Origin: Nitrospira sp.
Lineage (GTDB): Bacteria; Nitrospirota; Nitrospiria; Nitrospirales; Nitrospiraceae
DNA length: 64,000 nt
NCBI GenBank assembly: GCA_009594865.1
Contig: VOPT01000007.1
Location: 1-64,000 of the forward strand
Direction of reading: 5' to 3'
The position numbers and the translations under genes are program-made. Shown here one piece after another: positions 1 through 9,519 of the stretch (the first letter of the stretch is position 1; every line of letters starts with the position of its first letter). The notes beneath the pieces were generated by a model. It saw nothing but the letters and a program-made list of their open reading frames with translations. It was not told the DNA's origin and made no database searches.

Positions 1-1452
1 TTCAAACACCTCGACCTCACTGTCGGTCAGACGATCGTAGGTCAACTGATAGGGCAAATGGGTCAGCGAATTATTCGCCGTGGCCGTCGAACTGTACCGA
101 TAGCCGGTCGCCAGCAGGGCTTGCGGCAGCGCGAAGGGATTGGACAATTCGCCGGGCCGGAATGAGATGATCGACTGGCCGGAAAAGTGATCGATGAGAA
201 ACTTGCTCACTCGCAATTCACCCAGGATACTCACATTGTAGGCCGTCGTCCGATCTTTCACGAAGGGGGCATAGGACGGATAGGCTTCCCGTCCGGTCCC
301 CAGGGGAAACTGATTGAACACCCGTGAATGGGCGATTGTATGGCTCCCCAGTTCCATGCCCAGATCCGCTAATTGCTTCACATACCGGACACCCTCGTCG
401 TTAAAGAAGATATCATCGTTATAATCGCGAATGTATTTCACCTGAATGAAATACGTGCCGACCACGCCCTGGCTTTTCTCATACGCGGCATACTCGACCG
501 CATTTTTAATGGACTGTGTAAAATCGACATCGTGCGTCATCATGACCGACAAGGACTTGCCGAAGGGCACCGTCCCCAGGGTCACCGCCTCTTCCTGCGC
601 CGTGCGATACATCGATTTGAGGAGCCGCAGCCAGACATCGAGCGTCGGATCGAACTCATTGTCGAACGTCTTGACGAGCTCCTCACCGCGATTGTTGTAT
701 CCCTTCAACAGGAGGAATCCGAGATCGAGTCCGATGGCATAGGCCCGGCCACGTCCATGAGCGGCTTGCGTGATGGCGGCGGTTCCATCTTCGAAGCGTG
801 CGAGCGGAGCCGATGCTTCCGTGTAGCCGTAGGTCCCCATCACCTCGATGCCCTTGCCACGGATCCCGACCCGCAGCTGTCGCTCGCGAGGATCCGTCAG
901 GTCCGCCAGTAAAGGAGCGGCCGGGGTCAAGGTCACGTCATAACGCTGGCGCGATGCCACGGCATCACGAAACCCGAAGACCTGGTTCAATCCGCCGCCC
1001 AGCACTTGCACGCCGATCAGTGTCCCGCCTGTCTTCGGAAATTCCGCCAGCGCTTGCAGTGCCTCCGGCCCCAGAACCTTTCCAGAAATCATCGGGTAGA
1101 CCAGCACCACTTGATGCGCCAGGGCCTCATGGACATCACGAGTGATACGAAAAGGAACGCCGATGGATTTGAGTCCATGGGCCAACCCCAGCCATGATGA
1201 GTCGGGATCGGTGAGCAGAATCGCCAACCGGCTGGTCGAGCCCTGTTCATACGTCCTCCACGTTGTCGGCACATGATCAGGCATCACCGTCGCCTTGGCG
1301 GGCCCAGACACCCCCGGGAAACGGTGAAAGTCCTTCTCCGGAACTTCCATGTGCTGAAAAGAGGAAGAGCCCACGAGAATTCGAATGCCGATCACCAGAG
1401 AGACAAACAGCAGGGCAATACCCGACACGCGGACGAGAGTGGACCGTTGCAT
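1..1452 (-). CDS. Polysaccharide deacetylase-family membrane protein, 3' end beyond window
   Basis: The reading frame is open from an ATG at 1452 to the window edge (484 codons), so the C-terminus is missing. Residues 7-27 form an N-terminal membrane anchor or signal. Residues 75-245 look like a flavodoxin/GATase-like alpha-beta domain. A NodB-type deacetylase domain follows, with the metal motifs THDVD (306-310) and SHTIAHS (370-376) and an FRPGE motif (431-435). Such domains remove acetyl groups from beta-linked amino sugars. The gene starts 5 nt after the stop of the TPR/barrel gene, so it is probably the last known gene of an exopolysaccharide operon. PelA of the Pel system also joins a flavodoxin-like segment to a deacetylase. 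I infer periplasmic polymer modification; the substrate is unknown. Confidence 0.8.
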   Translation of the reverse strand, partial: MQRSTLVRVSGIALLFVSLVIGIRILVGSSSFQHMEVPEKDFHRFPGVSGPAKATVMPDHVPTTWRTYEQGSTSRLAILLTDPDSSWLGLAHGLKSIGVPFRITRDVHEALAHQVVLVYPMISGKVLGPEALQALAEFPKTGGTLIGVQVLGGGLNQVFGFRDAVASRQRYDVTLTPAAPLLADLTDPRERQLRVGIRGKGIEVMGTYGYTEASAPLARFEDGTAAITQAAHGRGRAYAIGLDLGFLLLKGYNNRGEELVKTFDNEFDPTLDVWLRLLKSMYRTAQEEAVTLGTVPFGKSLSVMMTHDVDFTQSIKNAVEYAAYEKSQGVVGTYFIQVKYIRDYNDDIFFNDEGVRYVKQLADLGMELGSHTIAHSRVFNQFPLGTGREAYPSYAPFVKDRTTAYNVSILGELRVSKFLIDHFSGQSIISFRPGELSNPFALPQALLATGYRYSSTATANNSLTHLPYQLTYDRLTDSEVEVFE

Positions 1453-1456
1453 ACGC

Positions 1457-3826
1457 CTACCAATGATAGATGAGGTTGAAGTTCCCGCCTCGTCGGACAT
1501 AGAGAAAGCCCCGGTCTTCGTAGTATCCGGAGGTTTCGACAGAGAATCGTTCGTTAATCGGAAACGTGACGCCCGCTTGAATCGTGCGACTTCCGACACG
1601 AGTGAAGTCTTGTTGCGCCACGATGCGTTCGCCTGACGTGCCGAATGAACCGGACGCGAAGAACTGCAGCCGATCGGACGGCCGCCAGGTCAACTGCGAG
1701 GCCAGGGTGACCGCTCCCGTATTCGGAATCAGATAGATCTTTTCCGTCAGCCACAGATTGAACGGAAGAAAGATGGTGAGCCCCGGCATCAGAAGATCGA
1801 TATCGTCCTGCTTGTAATTCAACCGCCGGTAGCCGAAGGACACCTCAAAGGGCGCCAGTGCGGCGTGCAACCCCCCAAGGCCTTGCGCCACTTCGCCGAC
1901 AAATGAATAATTCGGTGAAAAGTGCGGATTCACCGTGGCTTGTCCCGCGATATATCCCCAGGCTCTCGACCACAGGGGGCTATAGAGCTCCGCTGAGATC
2001 GGTGTGTCGTGAAATCCAAACCGATTGATCGGTTCTATGCGGAGCACCAGCGTTTGATTGCCGAGCGGTTTGGCGAGCTCAAACAACAGATCACGTTCGT
2101 CCGGCTGATTCTTCGTATAGGTATAGTGGGCATAGCCGATCTTGGCATAGTCTCGGTAAGGAAGACGCAGCCCGGTCAATCCTTGCCCGACGGCGGCGCG
2201 CGGCGACACGAGTAATTCTGATTTCACCGCGTTGATCTGTTGCTCAAGAGCCGGGTCGTGCGTCTCGGCCAACAGGGCTTCGTAGCGCTGCAACGCCTCG
2301 GACCGGTCGCCACGCCAATGGGCCACTTCGGCGAGGCCACGGCGAGCGTCGATCTGCCCGGGGTCGGCCTGCACGACTTCCCCGTACAACCGCTCCGCCT
2401 CATCGAACTGTTTCTGCCACGACAACACTTGCGCCAGCGCAAGACGTATGTCCTGATCGTCAGGGTGGCGTGCCAGCACTTCTCGATAGAGGGTCGTCGC
2501 TTCCGCATGAGTCCCCTGCCAGGAAAGCACGCGGGCCAGCGCCGTGCGGATGTCGTCATTGTCGGGATGTTGTCGCAGTGCTTCGCGATAGACGCCTTCC
2601 GCTTCGGGATACCGTTTAGCCACCTCGAATCTCGTGGCCTGCTCCATCGCGGCCGCGATAGCACGGACATCCGACTCAGGGACAACGGGCGTTGGAGTAG
2701 CCTGCTCCGCAACAAGCGGTGCGGTCGCGCGCAATTCCGATCGGATGGTCTTTAGTTGCGTTTCAATCTCGGGATCGTGGGTTTTGGCAAGCAACGCTTC
2801 ATAACGCTGGACCGCTTCTGCACGATGCCCCTGCCAATACGCAAGATCCGCGAGGCCGCGCTGCGCCTCGACCAGAGTCGGTTCGGCTTGCAAGGCTTCC
2901 CGGTACAGACGGCCGGCTTCCTCGAATTGCTGTTGCCAGGACAGAACCTGTCCCAGCGCCACGCGAATCTCCTGGTCCTGGGGATGACGCGCCAGAACCT
3001 CTCGATACAGCGCAGTGGCTTCCGAGTGAGCGCCTTGCCAGGAGAGAGTCCGTGCCAGTGCCGCGCGCACCTCATCATTCGCGGGCGCCCGCTGCAGTTC
3101 CTCGCGATACACGGCCACCGCATCGGCATACTGGCGCATCGTTTCTAACCGGCGCCCGCGCTCCAACGCCTCCGGGAAGTCCGATGTGACCCGCTCGTCC
3201 CCCTGCGGAGAAGCCGTACCGGACGGACGGACGGAAAGCCCCTCTGAAGCGGAGGCCGCCTTCAATGCCTGCAGATGCGCTGCCACCTCTGCATCACCGG
3301 TCGCCGCCACGACACGTTCATAGTATGGCACGGCCTGTTCCTGGTGGCCGCTCCACAACAGCACATTGGCCAGCCCGGTGAGTGCCTCGACATGGTCCGG
3401 TTCGTCCTGGAGCACCCGCTCGTACTCTGCTCGTGCCTGATCATATTGCTTTTGCCATGAAAGGACTTGGGCGAGACCGACCCGGAAGTCGTGATCGAGC
3501 GGGTGGCGGGTCAGGAGATCGCGATAGCCGGCAGCGGCCTCATCCCAGTGGCCCTGCCAGGACAGCAGCTTGGCCACCGACGCACGCACCTCGTCATGGT
3601 CCGGTTTGGCCAGGAGGTATTGCAGGTAGGCCGCAAGGGCCTCCTCGTAGCGCTTCTCCTCCTCCCAGGCTCTGGCTTGTTGCAGAATCTGGCGCGGAGA
3701 GGAGTCCGGCGCCATCGCGGCGATCATGGTGGCGGGCGCAGAGAACCAGCCCGCGGCGAGCACCAGCCCCGCCAGCAGACCGGCGACGGAGGTCCTTCGA
3801 GTCATCCATGTGAGGGGACCGTTCAT
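1457..3826 (-). CDS. TPR protein with C-terminal YaiO-like outer-membrane beta-barrel
   Basis: About 789 residues. I chose the ATG at 3826 because AGGA lies 9 nt upstream and a clear signal peptide follows; an in-frame ATG at 3886 would overlap the upstream gene by 26 nt. After the signal peptide come many TPR-like repeats with recurring ALAxxLSWQG and RHPxDxxxRxxLAQVLSW units, in three large near-duplicate blocks. The last ~240 residues are rich in alternating aromatic strands and resemble YaiO-type barrels. TPR plus barrel is the architecture of PgaA and BcsC, which export polysaccharide across the outer membrane. With the neighbouring glycosyltransferase and deacetylase, a secretin role for an exopolysaccharide is a reasonable inference. 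The internal duplications make this a good candidate for repeat-number variation. Confidence 0.85.
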   Translation of the reverse strand: MNGPLTWMTRRTSVAGLLAGLVLAAGWFSAPATMIAAMAPDSSPRQILQQARAWEEEKRYEEALAAYLQYLLAKPDHDEVRASVAKLLSWQGHWDEAAAGYRDLLTRHPLDHDFRVGLAQVLSWQKQYDQARAEYERVLQDEPDHVEALTGLANVLLWSGHQEQAVPYYERVVAATGDAEVAAHLQALKAASASEGLSVRPSGTASPQGDERVTSDFPEALERGRRLETMRQYADAVAVYREELQRAPANDEVRAALARTLSWQGAHSEATALYREVLARHPQDQEIRVALGQVLSWQQQFEEAGRLYREALQAEPTLVEAQRGLADLAYWQGHRAEAVQRYEALLAKTHDPEIETQLKTIRSELRATAPLVAEQATPTPVVPESDVRAIAAAMEQATRFEVAKRYPEAEGVYREALRQHPDNDDIRTALARVLSWQGTHAEATTLYREVLARHPDDQDIRLALAQVLSWQKQFDEAERLYGEVVQADPGQIDARRGLAEVAHWRGDRSEALQRYEALLAETHDPALEQQINAVKSELLVSPRAAVGQGLTGLRLPYRDYAKIGYAHYTYTKNQPDERDLLFELAKPLGNQTLVLRIEPINRFGFHDTPISAELYSPLWSRAWGYIAGQATVNPHFSPNYSFVGEVAQGLGGLHAALAPFEVSFGYRRLNYKQDDIDLLMPGLTIFLPFNLWLTEKIYLIPNTGAVTLASQLTWRPSDRLQFFASGSFGTSGERIVAQQDFTRVGSRTIQAGVTFPINERFSVETSGYYEDRGFLYVRRGGNFNLIYHW

Positions 3827-3860
3827 CCGTGACGATCCTGTTCTCCCGGCATGTGCGATC

Positions 3861-5540
3861 CTATTCGGGGAGGGCCCGGAACCCATCGAGGTCGTGAATA
3901 ATCACTCCGGCAAAACTGGGATGCGGCGTGCCGTCGAGTATCTGGCGGATCGCCCTAGACACCTCGACACGGGAACGTCCGGCAAACGTCAGACGTTCAG
4001 GCCTGACGGTAAATCGCCGATGGATGCGGAACCATTCTCCAGAGCCTATTGACGCATCCGCCTCGGAGATCGGCTTCCATCGCAGACGGCTGTGCTCGCG
4101 ATCCAGGAACACCTCGGCGCGATCGGGCCGCGGGTCGCGTCGCAGCACGACATGCTGTTCAAGCGGCAACAGAGTCGTCTCAACAGCCAGCCACACCGGC
4201 TTCCCGATGACATCGCCATACCGCAGGATGTCTTCGGCGATGTCCTGCACCTCATCGAGGTCGGTGCGATAACTCATCACCGCCACTTCATCGGCCCGAT
4301 CCATCACGGCATAGGCCAATGGCCGACCGCCGACGGTGGGCGTGGCGAGCCAGAAAGGAATCACCATCGACAGTGTGGCGCGGCCTTGAATGGCCTCGTG
4401 TAGTGTCTCAATCGTGCCGAGATAGCGCCGGAGCTGCGCGTCATCGTCGAGAAATCCCGGCAGGAGATAGGGCTCAATATCGAGCTGTACGCCGGACAAC
4501 GCACCGGGCCGCACGAGCTGAAGCAGTCTCCGTATCTTATCGGCCAGGAGATGAGGTTCCTGAATGGCTTCGGGGTACCCGTCCAACGCCAGCGCGTCAA
4601 CGCCGGCCTCCTGCACCAGACTCAAGAGCCGCGCATACTCGCGCCAGACCCCCTCATCATCATTGAGTGACGGCATTTGGATCAGCACCCTCGAACAGGC
4701 TTGCTCGCGACAAGTGGCCACAAGCGTCTGCGACTCCTGTATCGCCGCGCGGTAGTTCCACACCCAAAAGCCGGTGCCGACAGGTCGCTTCTGGACCGCT
4801 TCACTGTGCGACACCTCCACCCGATCAAACTGGATCTGTCCACCTTCTCCTTCAGACGACAGGACGAGAGCGGTCAAATATCGAAGGTCTACCCCGCGAC
4901 CGATCTCCTTGAGCGAAATCGTGAGATCGAACGCCCCGGTGACGGTCGCCAGCGAGTGATTGTGCTCGCGCCCATGACCGGCCACATCTTCTACGCCCAC
5001 CACCACCTGGCCGGTTGCTCGTCCACGAAGCCTCAGTATCTGGTAGGACAGGAGGTCTAGCGGCTTTCCCCCAGGACGCAGTTCGATACGCTGGCCACAC
5101 CGCGTCGCATGGTCGGCAGTCCATTTCACCTCAAGACTCGAGTCGCTGCGGACCGTCTGCCCCTGGCAGGGACCAAAGACATGGGCTGCTCCCAAACCCA
5201 CACGCAGTTCAAGAATGGGTAAAAACGGTCGATAAGGAAGAGGGGCCGCAGCCGGCGCAGGCCCGCTGAATGCCACGGTTGGATCAATCCCCTTCCCGGC
5301 ATAGGTCAGTTCGATCTCATACACCGTGGATGGAATCGGCGAAGACAGAAGAATGTCCTCCCCCTGCGCCACAGACAACCAGACCATGGAACCGACTGCA
5401 GCCCCGAACAACAGAATCACGAAGACACACCGCCTCGCGGCCCCTGCGCATGCGGCACCGACGGAGTGCCTCGAACTCCTGTCTCGAACGACATCCCCGT
5501 TGGCGGAGACGCATTGATCGATGTGGTTAGACCGGCTCAT
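3861..5540 (-). CDS. Membrane-anchored TIM-barrel-like protein of the exopolysaccharide locus
   Basis: A 559-residue protein with one hydrophobic segment at about residues 38-58, then an extracytoplasmic region. The second half has TIM-barrel-like strands: GVDALALDGYP, VQLDIEPYLLPGF, EVAVMSYRTDLDEVQDIAED and a C-terminal GVIIHDLDGFRAL. The LDIEP stretch is similar to acidic catalytic stretches of glycoside hydrolases such as the GH18-like fold, but I cannot name the family. The gene is divergent from the glycosyltransferase and its proposed ATG overlaps that gene's first 20 nt, so one of the two starts may be misplaced. The downstream TPR/barrel gene begins about 35 nt after this stop. I infer that it cuts or handles the secreted glycan, like the hydrolase half of PgaB. 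Confidence 0.65.
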   Translation of the reverse strand: MSRSNHIDQCVSANGDVVRDRSSRHSVGAACAGAARRCVFVILLFGAAVGSMVWLSVAQGEDILLSSPIPSTVYEIELTYAGKGIDPTVAFSGPAPAAAPLPYRPFLPILELRVGLGAAHVFGPCQGQTVRSDSSLEVKWTADHATRCGQRIELRPGGKPLDLLSYQILRLRGRATGQVVVGVEDVAGHGREHNHSLATVTGAFDLTISLKEIGRGVDLRYLTALVLSSEGEGGQIQFDRVEVSHSEAVQKRPVGTGFWVWNYRAAIQESQTLVATCREQACSRVLIQMPSLNDDEGVWREYARLLSLVQEAGVDALALDGYPEAIQEPHLLADKIRRLLQLVRPGALSGVQLDIEPYLLPGFLDDDAQLRRYLGTIETLHEAIQGRATLSMVIPFWLATPTVGGRPLAYAVMDRADEVAVMSYRTDLDEVQDIAEDILRYGDVIGKPVWLAVETTLLPLEQHVVLRRDPRPDRAEVFLDREHSRLRWKPISEADASIGSGEWFRIHRRFTVRPERLTFAGRSRVEVSRAIRQILDGTPHPSFAGVIIHDLDGFRALPE

Positions 5541-6927
5541 TTCAATTTCTGAGTGGCTCTTCCTGCTCTACTTTCTCGGCCTGACCGCCGGATACTTGAT
5601 GCTGGACCTCATCGCCATCATGCACCTGCGGCAATACCTGCAGGAACGGGTGCTCGAAAGCCTGCCGCACAGTTACACCGGCTTCGAACCGCAGATCAGC
5701 ATCCTGGTCCCCGCCTATAACGAGGCCGCCACCATCGCGGGCTCCATTCGGTCACTGCTGCAACTCAGCTATTCGGAATATGAAATCGTCGTCATCAACG
5801 ATGGATCAAAGGATGCCACGATCGATGTCCTCCGCAAAGAATTTGATCTGTTTCCGTTTCCCGAAGCCTGTCATACGCAGCTGCCGACGGCGGAAATCCG
5901 GGCGATTTACCATTCCTCGCTTCATGCCAACCTGCGCGTCATCGACAAAGAGAACGGGGGCAAGGCCGATTCGCTGAATGCGGGCATCAATCTGTCGCTC
6001 TATCCGCTGTTCTGCTGCATCGATGCGGATTCCATCCTGCAGCCGGATAGCCTGCGGCGAGCCGTGCAACCGTTTCTGGACGATCATCGCACGGTGGCCA
6101 GCGGAGGGACCGTGCGCATCGCGAACGGCTGCCGCGTCGAAAACGGCTTCCTGACCAAAATCGGATTGCCCACCAATCTTCTGGCGTTATTCCAAATCGT
6201 GGAATACCTCCGCGCCTTCCTCTTCGGGCGGCTGGGCTGGTCGCCCATGAATGCGATGCTGATCATTTCCGGCGCATTCGGCATCTTCCGGAAAGAAGCT
6301 GTGGTCACCGTGGGGGGCTATCGATCGGATACGATCGGGGAAGACATGGAACTGGTCGTGCGCCTGCATCGCCATCTACGGCTAGGCGAGAAACCCTATC
6401 GTATTACGTTCGTGCCCGATTCCGTCTGCTGGACCGAAGCGCCGGAAGATCTGCGCACGCTGAAGAATCAGCGCATTCGCTGGCAGCGCGGACTCTGTGA
6501 AAGCCTGACCAAAAACCTGGATCTGATGTGTCATCCGAAAGGCGGGACGATCGGATGGCTGGCGTTCCCGTTTATGGCCGTCTTTGAGTGGATCGGTCCG
6601 GCGATTGAGGTGTTCGGCTACTGCTTCCTGATCCTCAGCTTTGTCATGGGATTCGTCTCGATACAGGCGTGGCTGATCCTGCTCGTCGCGGCGATCGGTC
6701 TGGGCGTGTTGCTCTCGGTGAGCGCGCTGTTACTGGAAGAAATGTCGTTCCACGTCTACCCGGGTCAGCGCGACGTGCTGAAACTGCTGCTGGCGGCCAT
6801 CCTGGAGAATTTCGGATTCCGCCAGTTGAATTCCGTGTGGAAATTAATCGGCTTGTATCGATGGATCTGCGGGAAAAAGGCGACGTGGGGCACGATGACG
6901 AGAACTGCATCCTGGCAGGCCCGCTAA
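5521..6927 (+). CDS. Processive family-2 glycosyltransferase (PgaC/BcsA-like)
   Basis: 468 residues. An N-terminal membrane helix (about 11-31) precedes a GT-A domain with all the marks of a processive synthase: INDGS with Asp94, the DAD motif at 168-170, the acid pair GED at 273-275 and QRIRW at 317-321. Two or three membrane helices follow (about 345-405). This matches cyclic-di-GMP-era polysaccharide synthases such as PgaC and IcaA, which polymerise a sugar nucleotide and pass the chain through the inner membrane. No PilZ domain is present. It is transcribed divergently from the TPR/barrel, TIM-barrel and deacetylase genes, which together look like its secretion and modification partners. 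The sugar used cannot be told from sequence. Confidence 0.85.
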   Translation: MWLDRLISISEWLFLLYFLGLTAGYLMLDLIAIMHLRQYLQERVLESLPHSYTGFEPQISILVPAYNEAATIAGSIRSLLQLSYSEYEIVVINDGSKDATIDVLRKEFDLFPFPEACHTQLPTAEIRAIYHSSLHANLRVIDKENGGKADSLNAGINLSLYPLFCCIDADSILQPDSLRRAVQPFLDDHRTVASGGTVRIANGCRVENGFLTKIGLPTNLLALFQIVEYLRAFLFGRLGWSPMNAMLIISGAFGIFRKEAVVTVGGYRSDTIGEDMELVVRLHRHLRLGEKPYRITFVPDSVCWTEAPEDLRTLKNQRIRWQRGLCESLTKNLDLMCHPKGGTIGWLAFPFMAVFEWIGPAIEVFGYCFLILSFVMGFVSIQAWLILLVAAIGLGVLLSVSALLLEEMSFHVYPGQRDVLKLLLAAILENFGFRQLNSVWKLIGLYRWICGKKATWGTMTRTASWQAR

Positions 6928-6950
6928 GGATGCGGACTCTGTCACTGAGC

Positions 6951-8105
6951 TCATGAGGTCAATCGTTCGATCGCCTGACTGGCTCGCTCGAGATCGGCGT
7001 CGGTCTTCGCCATACAAAACCGCATAAAGCGACGGCCCTCGGTTCCTTCGAAAAAGGCTTCGCCCGGCACGCCCGCCACGCCGGTCTTGTCCAGCAAATA
7101 CATCGCGCGCTCCCGACTGGTGTTTCCCGGAAGGCGGGATACGTCCGCTAAGACGTAGTAGGCTCCTTGCGGCACGGCTGGAGGCAAGCCTGCTTTCGCC
7201 AGAGCCCCACAGAAACGATCGCGCTTGTGTTGATGGTCCTGGGCCAGTTCTTTGTAATAAGACGGACCGAGTGCACGGATGCCGGCTGCCACGCCATACT
7301 GTAACGGCGTCGGGGCGCAGACATACAACACATCACTCATCGCGCCGATGGCCTTCGCCCACGACGCCTCCGCCACACTGTAGCCGATGCGCCAGCCGGT
7401 GATGCTGAAGGCTTTTGAATAGCCGCCGATGGTAATGGTGCGTTCGGCCATGCCGGGCAATGAGGCCATGCTCACGTGTTCCCGCCCGTCGAACACAAAG
7501 TACTCATAGATTTCGTCGGTGATCACCAGCAGGTCGCGGCGGCAGGCGATCTCGGCGATCTGCTCCAGTTCACGCCGCGTGAACACCTTGCCGGATGGAT
7601 TCCCCGGCGTATTGACCACGATGGCCTTGGTCTTGGATGTCACGGCCTGTTCCAAGCTTTTCACATCCATGGTCCAATCCGGCGGCCGCATCGACACATA
7701 CCGAGGCACCCCCTCGACGGCCAGGATCGCCTGGACATGGTAGGCATAAAACGGTTCAAAGAGAATCACTTCATCGCCGGGATTGAGGAGCGCCATGCAG
7801 GTGGCTTGGAACGATCCGGTCGCGCCGGCACTCACGGTAATATCGGTCTCCGGATCTGCGGTGATTCGATTGAACGCGGTCAACTTGTCCGCGATCGCCT
7901 GCCGCAACTCCGCGATACCGTCAAACCGGGCGTAAATATTGTGCCCTTGCGCCATCGCTTGTTGCGCCCCCTGCACGACCACCGGAGGAACAGGGGTGTC
8001 GCACACCCCTTGAGACATATTGATGCCGTTGACCTTGGCGCAGGCCAGGGTCATGGCACGAATATCGGATTGGGCCAATCGGGCTGTACGATCACTCTTC
8101 TTCAT
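6951..8105 (-). CDS. PLP-dependent class I/II aminotransferase
   Basis: 384 residues, fold type I aminotransferase. Visible marks are NTPGNPSGK (about 166-174), the cofactor Asp in ITDEIYEYF and the Schiff-base lysine in YSKAFSITGWRIGY (about residue 231). The first ATG at 8105 is preceded by GAGGGTGTG; a GTG sits one codon upstream. The family includes aspartate, aromatic and methionine aminotransferases and the substrate cannot be separated by eye. It is convergent with the glycosyltransferase and apparently monocistronic; only 23 nt separate the two stops. Confidence 0.85.
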   Translation of the reverse strand: MKKSDRTARLAQSDIRAMTLACAKVNGINMSQGVCDTPVPPVVVQGAQQAMAQGHNIYARFDGIAELRQAIADKLTAFNRITADPETDITVSAGATGSFQATCMALLNPGDEVILFEPFYAYHVQAILAVEGVPRYVSMRPPDWTMDVKSLEQAVTSKTKAIVVNTPGNPSGKVFTRRELEQIAEIACRRDLLVITDEIYEYFVFDGREHVSMASLPGMAERTITIGGYSKAFSITGWRIGYSVAEASWAKAIGAMSDVLYVCAPTPLQYGVAAGIRALGPSYYKELAQDHQHKRDRFCGALAKAGLPPAVPQGAYYVLADVSRLPGNTSRERAMYLLDKTGVAGVPGEAFFEGTEGRRFMRFCMAKTDADLERASQAIERLTS

Positions 8106-8262
8106 CACACCCTCAATGTCTATGCCACGTGTTGATTGATGCGGCTCGTGAATCCTGCCTCGTCAGGCAGATGTCCCTACCCCGTTCCCACAGAAAATGC
8201 AACCGACGAGTGGCCCGGTCGAAGAGTAACGCGGAATCGGCGGCTTCGCGATCCACCATGGT

Positions 8263-8880
8263 TCATTCCGGAAGCTGTTGCAGGGACCAGAGCGGGCGAC
8301 GTTCATCCCGGCGCGCCGTCACACGCGGGGGAAGCCGGCTGGTTCCGGCACGAAACCGATCATAGTGGCCGAGCACGCGACCGACATACAGCTGGGTCGC
8401 GGGCAGCGCCGGTGCGCCGATGGCCTGCCGGACGCGCGCTTCACCGAGATGATAGGCTGCCAGCGCCAACGACAGATCTCCGCCGAACCGGTCCAACAGT
8501 CCACGGAGCAGGGCCGCTCCTGCACGGATGTTGTCCTTCGGATCGAACGGGTCGAGCACATGGAACGCCGCCGCCGTCAGCGGCATCAGCTGCATGAGAC
8601 CGATCGCGCCCTTCGAGGACACGGCATCCGCATTAAAATTCGACTCGACCTTGATGATCGCCTGCAGGAGAGCAGGGTCAAGGGCATATTGCTCGGCGTA
8701 GGTCGCAATGAGCGAGGCAATAGGTTCGGCTGAGGGCCTGCCCACCACATCCTTCATGACCGGATCGAAGGCGACCCGGCTGGCAGGAGGCATCAGGGCA
8801 ATGAGGCACCCCGCCACCGCCAACGGGAAGAGCGCACGGGCCACTCGACTCCAGCGAGTATTCCATTCAGGCTGCTGCAT
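8263..8880 (-). CDS. Soluble lytic transglycosylase (SLT domain)
   Basis: 205 residues with an N-terminal hydrophobic segment (about 14-32) suggesting export. The SLT domain follows: ALLQAIIKVESNFNADAVS carries the catalytic Glu79, then GAIGLMQLMP and the later AYHLGEARV helix. Such enzymes cleave peptidoglycan glycan strands, leaving 1,6-anhydro-MurNAc ends. There is no obvious Shine-Dalgarno before the ATG, so the start is less certain than the domain. It lies just downstream of a small lipoprotein gene on the same strand (30 nt apart), which may be co-transcribed. Confidence 0.85.
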   Translation of the reverse strand: MQQPEWNTRWSRVARALFPLAVAGCLIALMPPASRVAFDPVMKDVVGRPSAEPIASLIATYAEQYALDPALLQAIIKVESNFNADAVSSKGAIGLMQLMPLTAAAFHVLDPFDPKDNIRAGAALLRGLLDRFGGDLSLALAAYHLGEARVRQAIGAPALPATQLYVGRVLGHYDRFRAGTSRLPPRVTARRDERRPLWSLQQLPE

Positions 8881-8909
8881 AGGGAGGGATCGGGCGAAAC
8901 CTGGCGGCC

Positions 8910-9296
8910 CTAGCGGCCATCCTCATCCAGGCTCCGAATCAGCACGGCGCGCCCATGGCGATCGAACCAGGATTGAATGCGATCGCCCACATGGGCCGGT
9001 CGATCGATTCTGGTGTTCTCGTCATGCGGAATGCGATGTTCCTGCCCACGGACATCCCGGACGAGGTAGGCGCCGCCCTCGACGGCTTGCACCTGGCCGA
9101 CCACCGATGCGGTGGATTGCTCGCCGGCGGAGACGGCTGATCGGCTTTGCGCGCCCAAGGTTCCTGAGACGATCCCCATCCCGAGGTCTTCCTGGGGGGA
9201 ATGTGCCTGCAGCGTGGATCCGGCACAGCCGGTCACGCCAACCATCACAGGCAGGATAAGCATCACAGAGCGACAATCCGCGAGCAAACGCATCAT
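8910..9296 (-). CDS. Small lipoprotein of unknown function
   Basis: 128 residues from the ATG at 9296, chosen because GGAGG lies 8-9 nt upstream of an ATG-ATG pair. The N-terminus is a lipoprotein signal with a lipobox at GVTGC. The mature part has a Ser/Ala-rich linker and then a compact, probably beta-rich segment (VVGQVQAVEGGAYLVRDVRG to RAVLIRSL) reminiscent of small OB-like or SH3-like folds that respond to hydration or ionic state. I do not recognise the family. It precedes the lytic transglycosylase, which suggests an envelope role. Confidence 0.65.
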   Translation of the reverse strand: MMRLLADCRSVMLILPVMVGVTGCAGSTLQAHSPQEDLGMGIVSGTLGAQSRSAVSAGEQSTASVVGQVQAVEGGAYLVRDVRGQEHRIPHDENTRIDRPAHVGDRIQSWFDRHGRAVLIRSLDEDGR

Positions 9297-9519
9297 GGCT
9301 GGAACCTCCATCGATGAATGGCGTGGTGAACGGTGCAGGACGGGTTGAGCGCACCGTCACGTCACTATTCCATGGAGCGGCGGAATGCTCAAGAAAATGA
9401 GGGAAACTGACGCGTGCCCGAAGGGAATGTGCAGGCAGCAGGCAGGATCAACCGGAACTCTCGCGTGACCGTCGGTACCGGGCTCTTCTCATCGTGAGAT
9501 GGGCCTCGGCTCGAATGGG
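9297..9519. other. Intergenic region without recognised gene
   Basis: About 220 nt between the lipoprotein and the CoA-binding gene. It must hold the lipoprotein promoter on the minus strand. I see no convincing -35/-10 pair, hairpin with T-run or coding potential. Confidence 0.4.

Noticed and set aside
8155-8170. CTGCCT-cgtc-AGGCAG hairpin between aminotransferase and transglycosylase
   Set aside because: Perfect but only 6 bp and without a T-run on either strand; not called a terminator.
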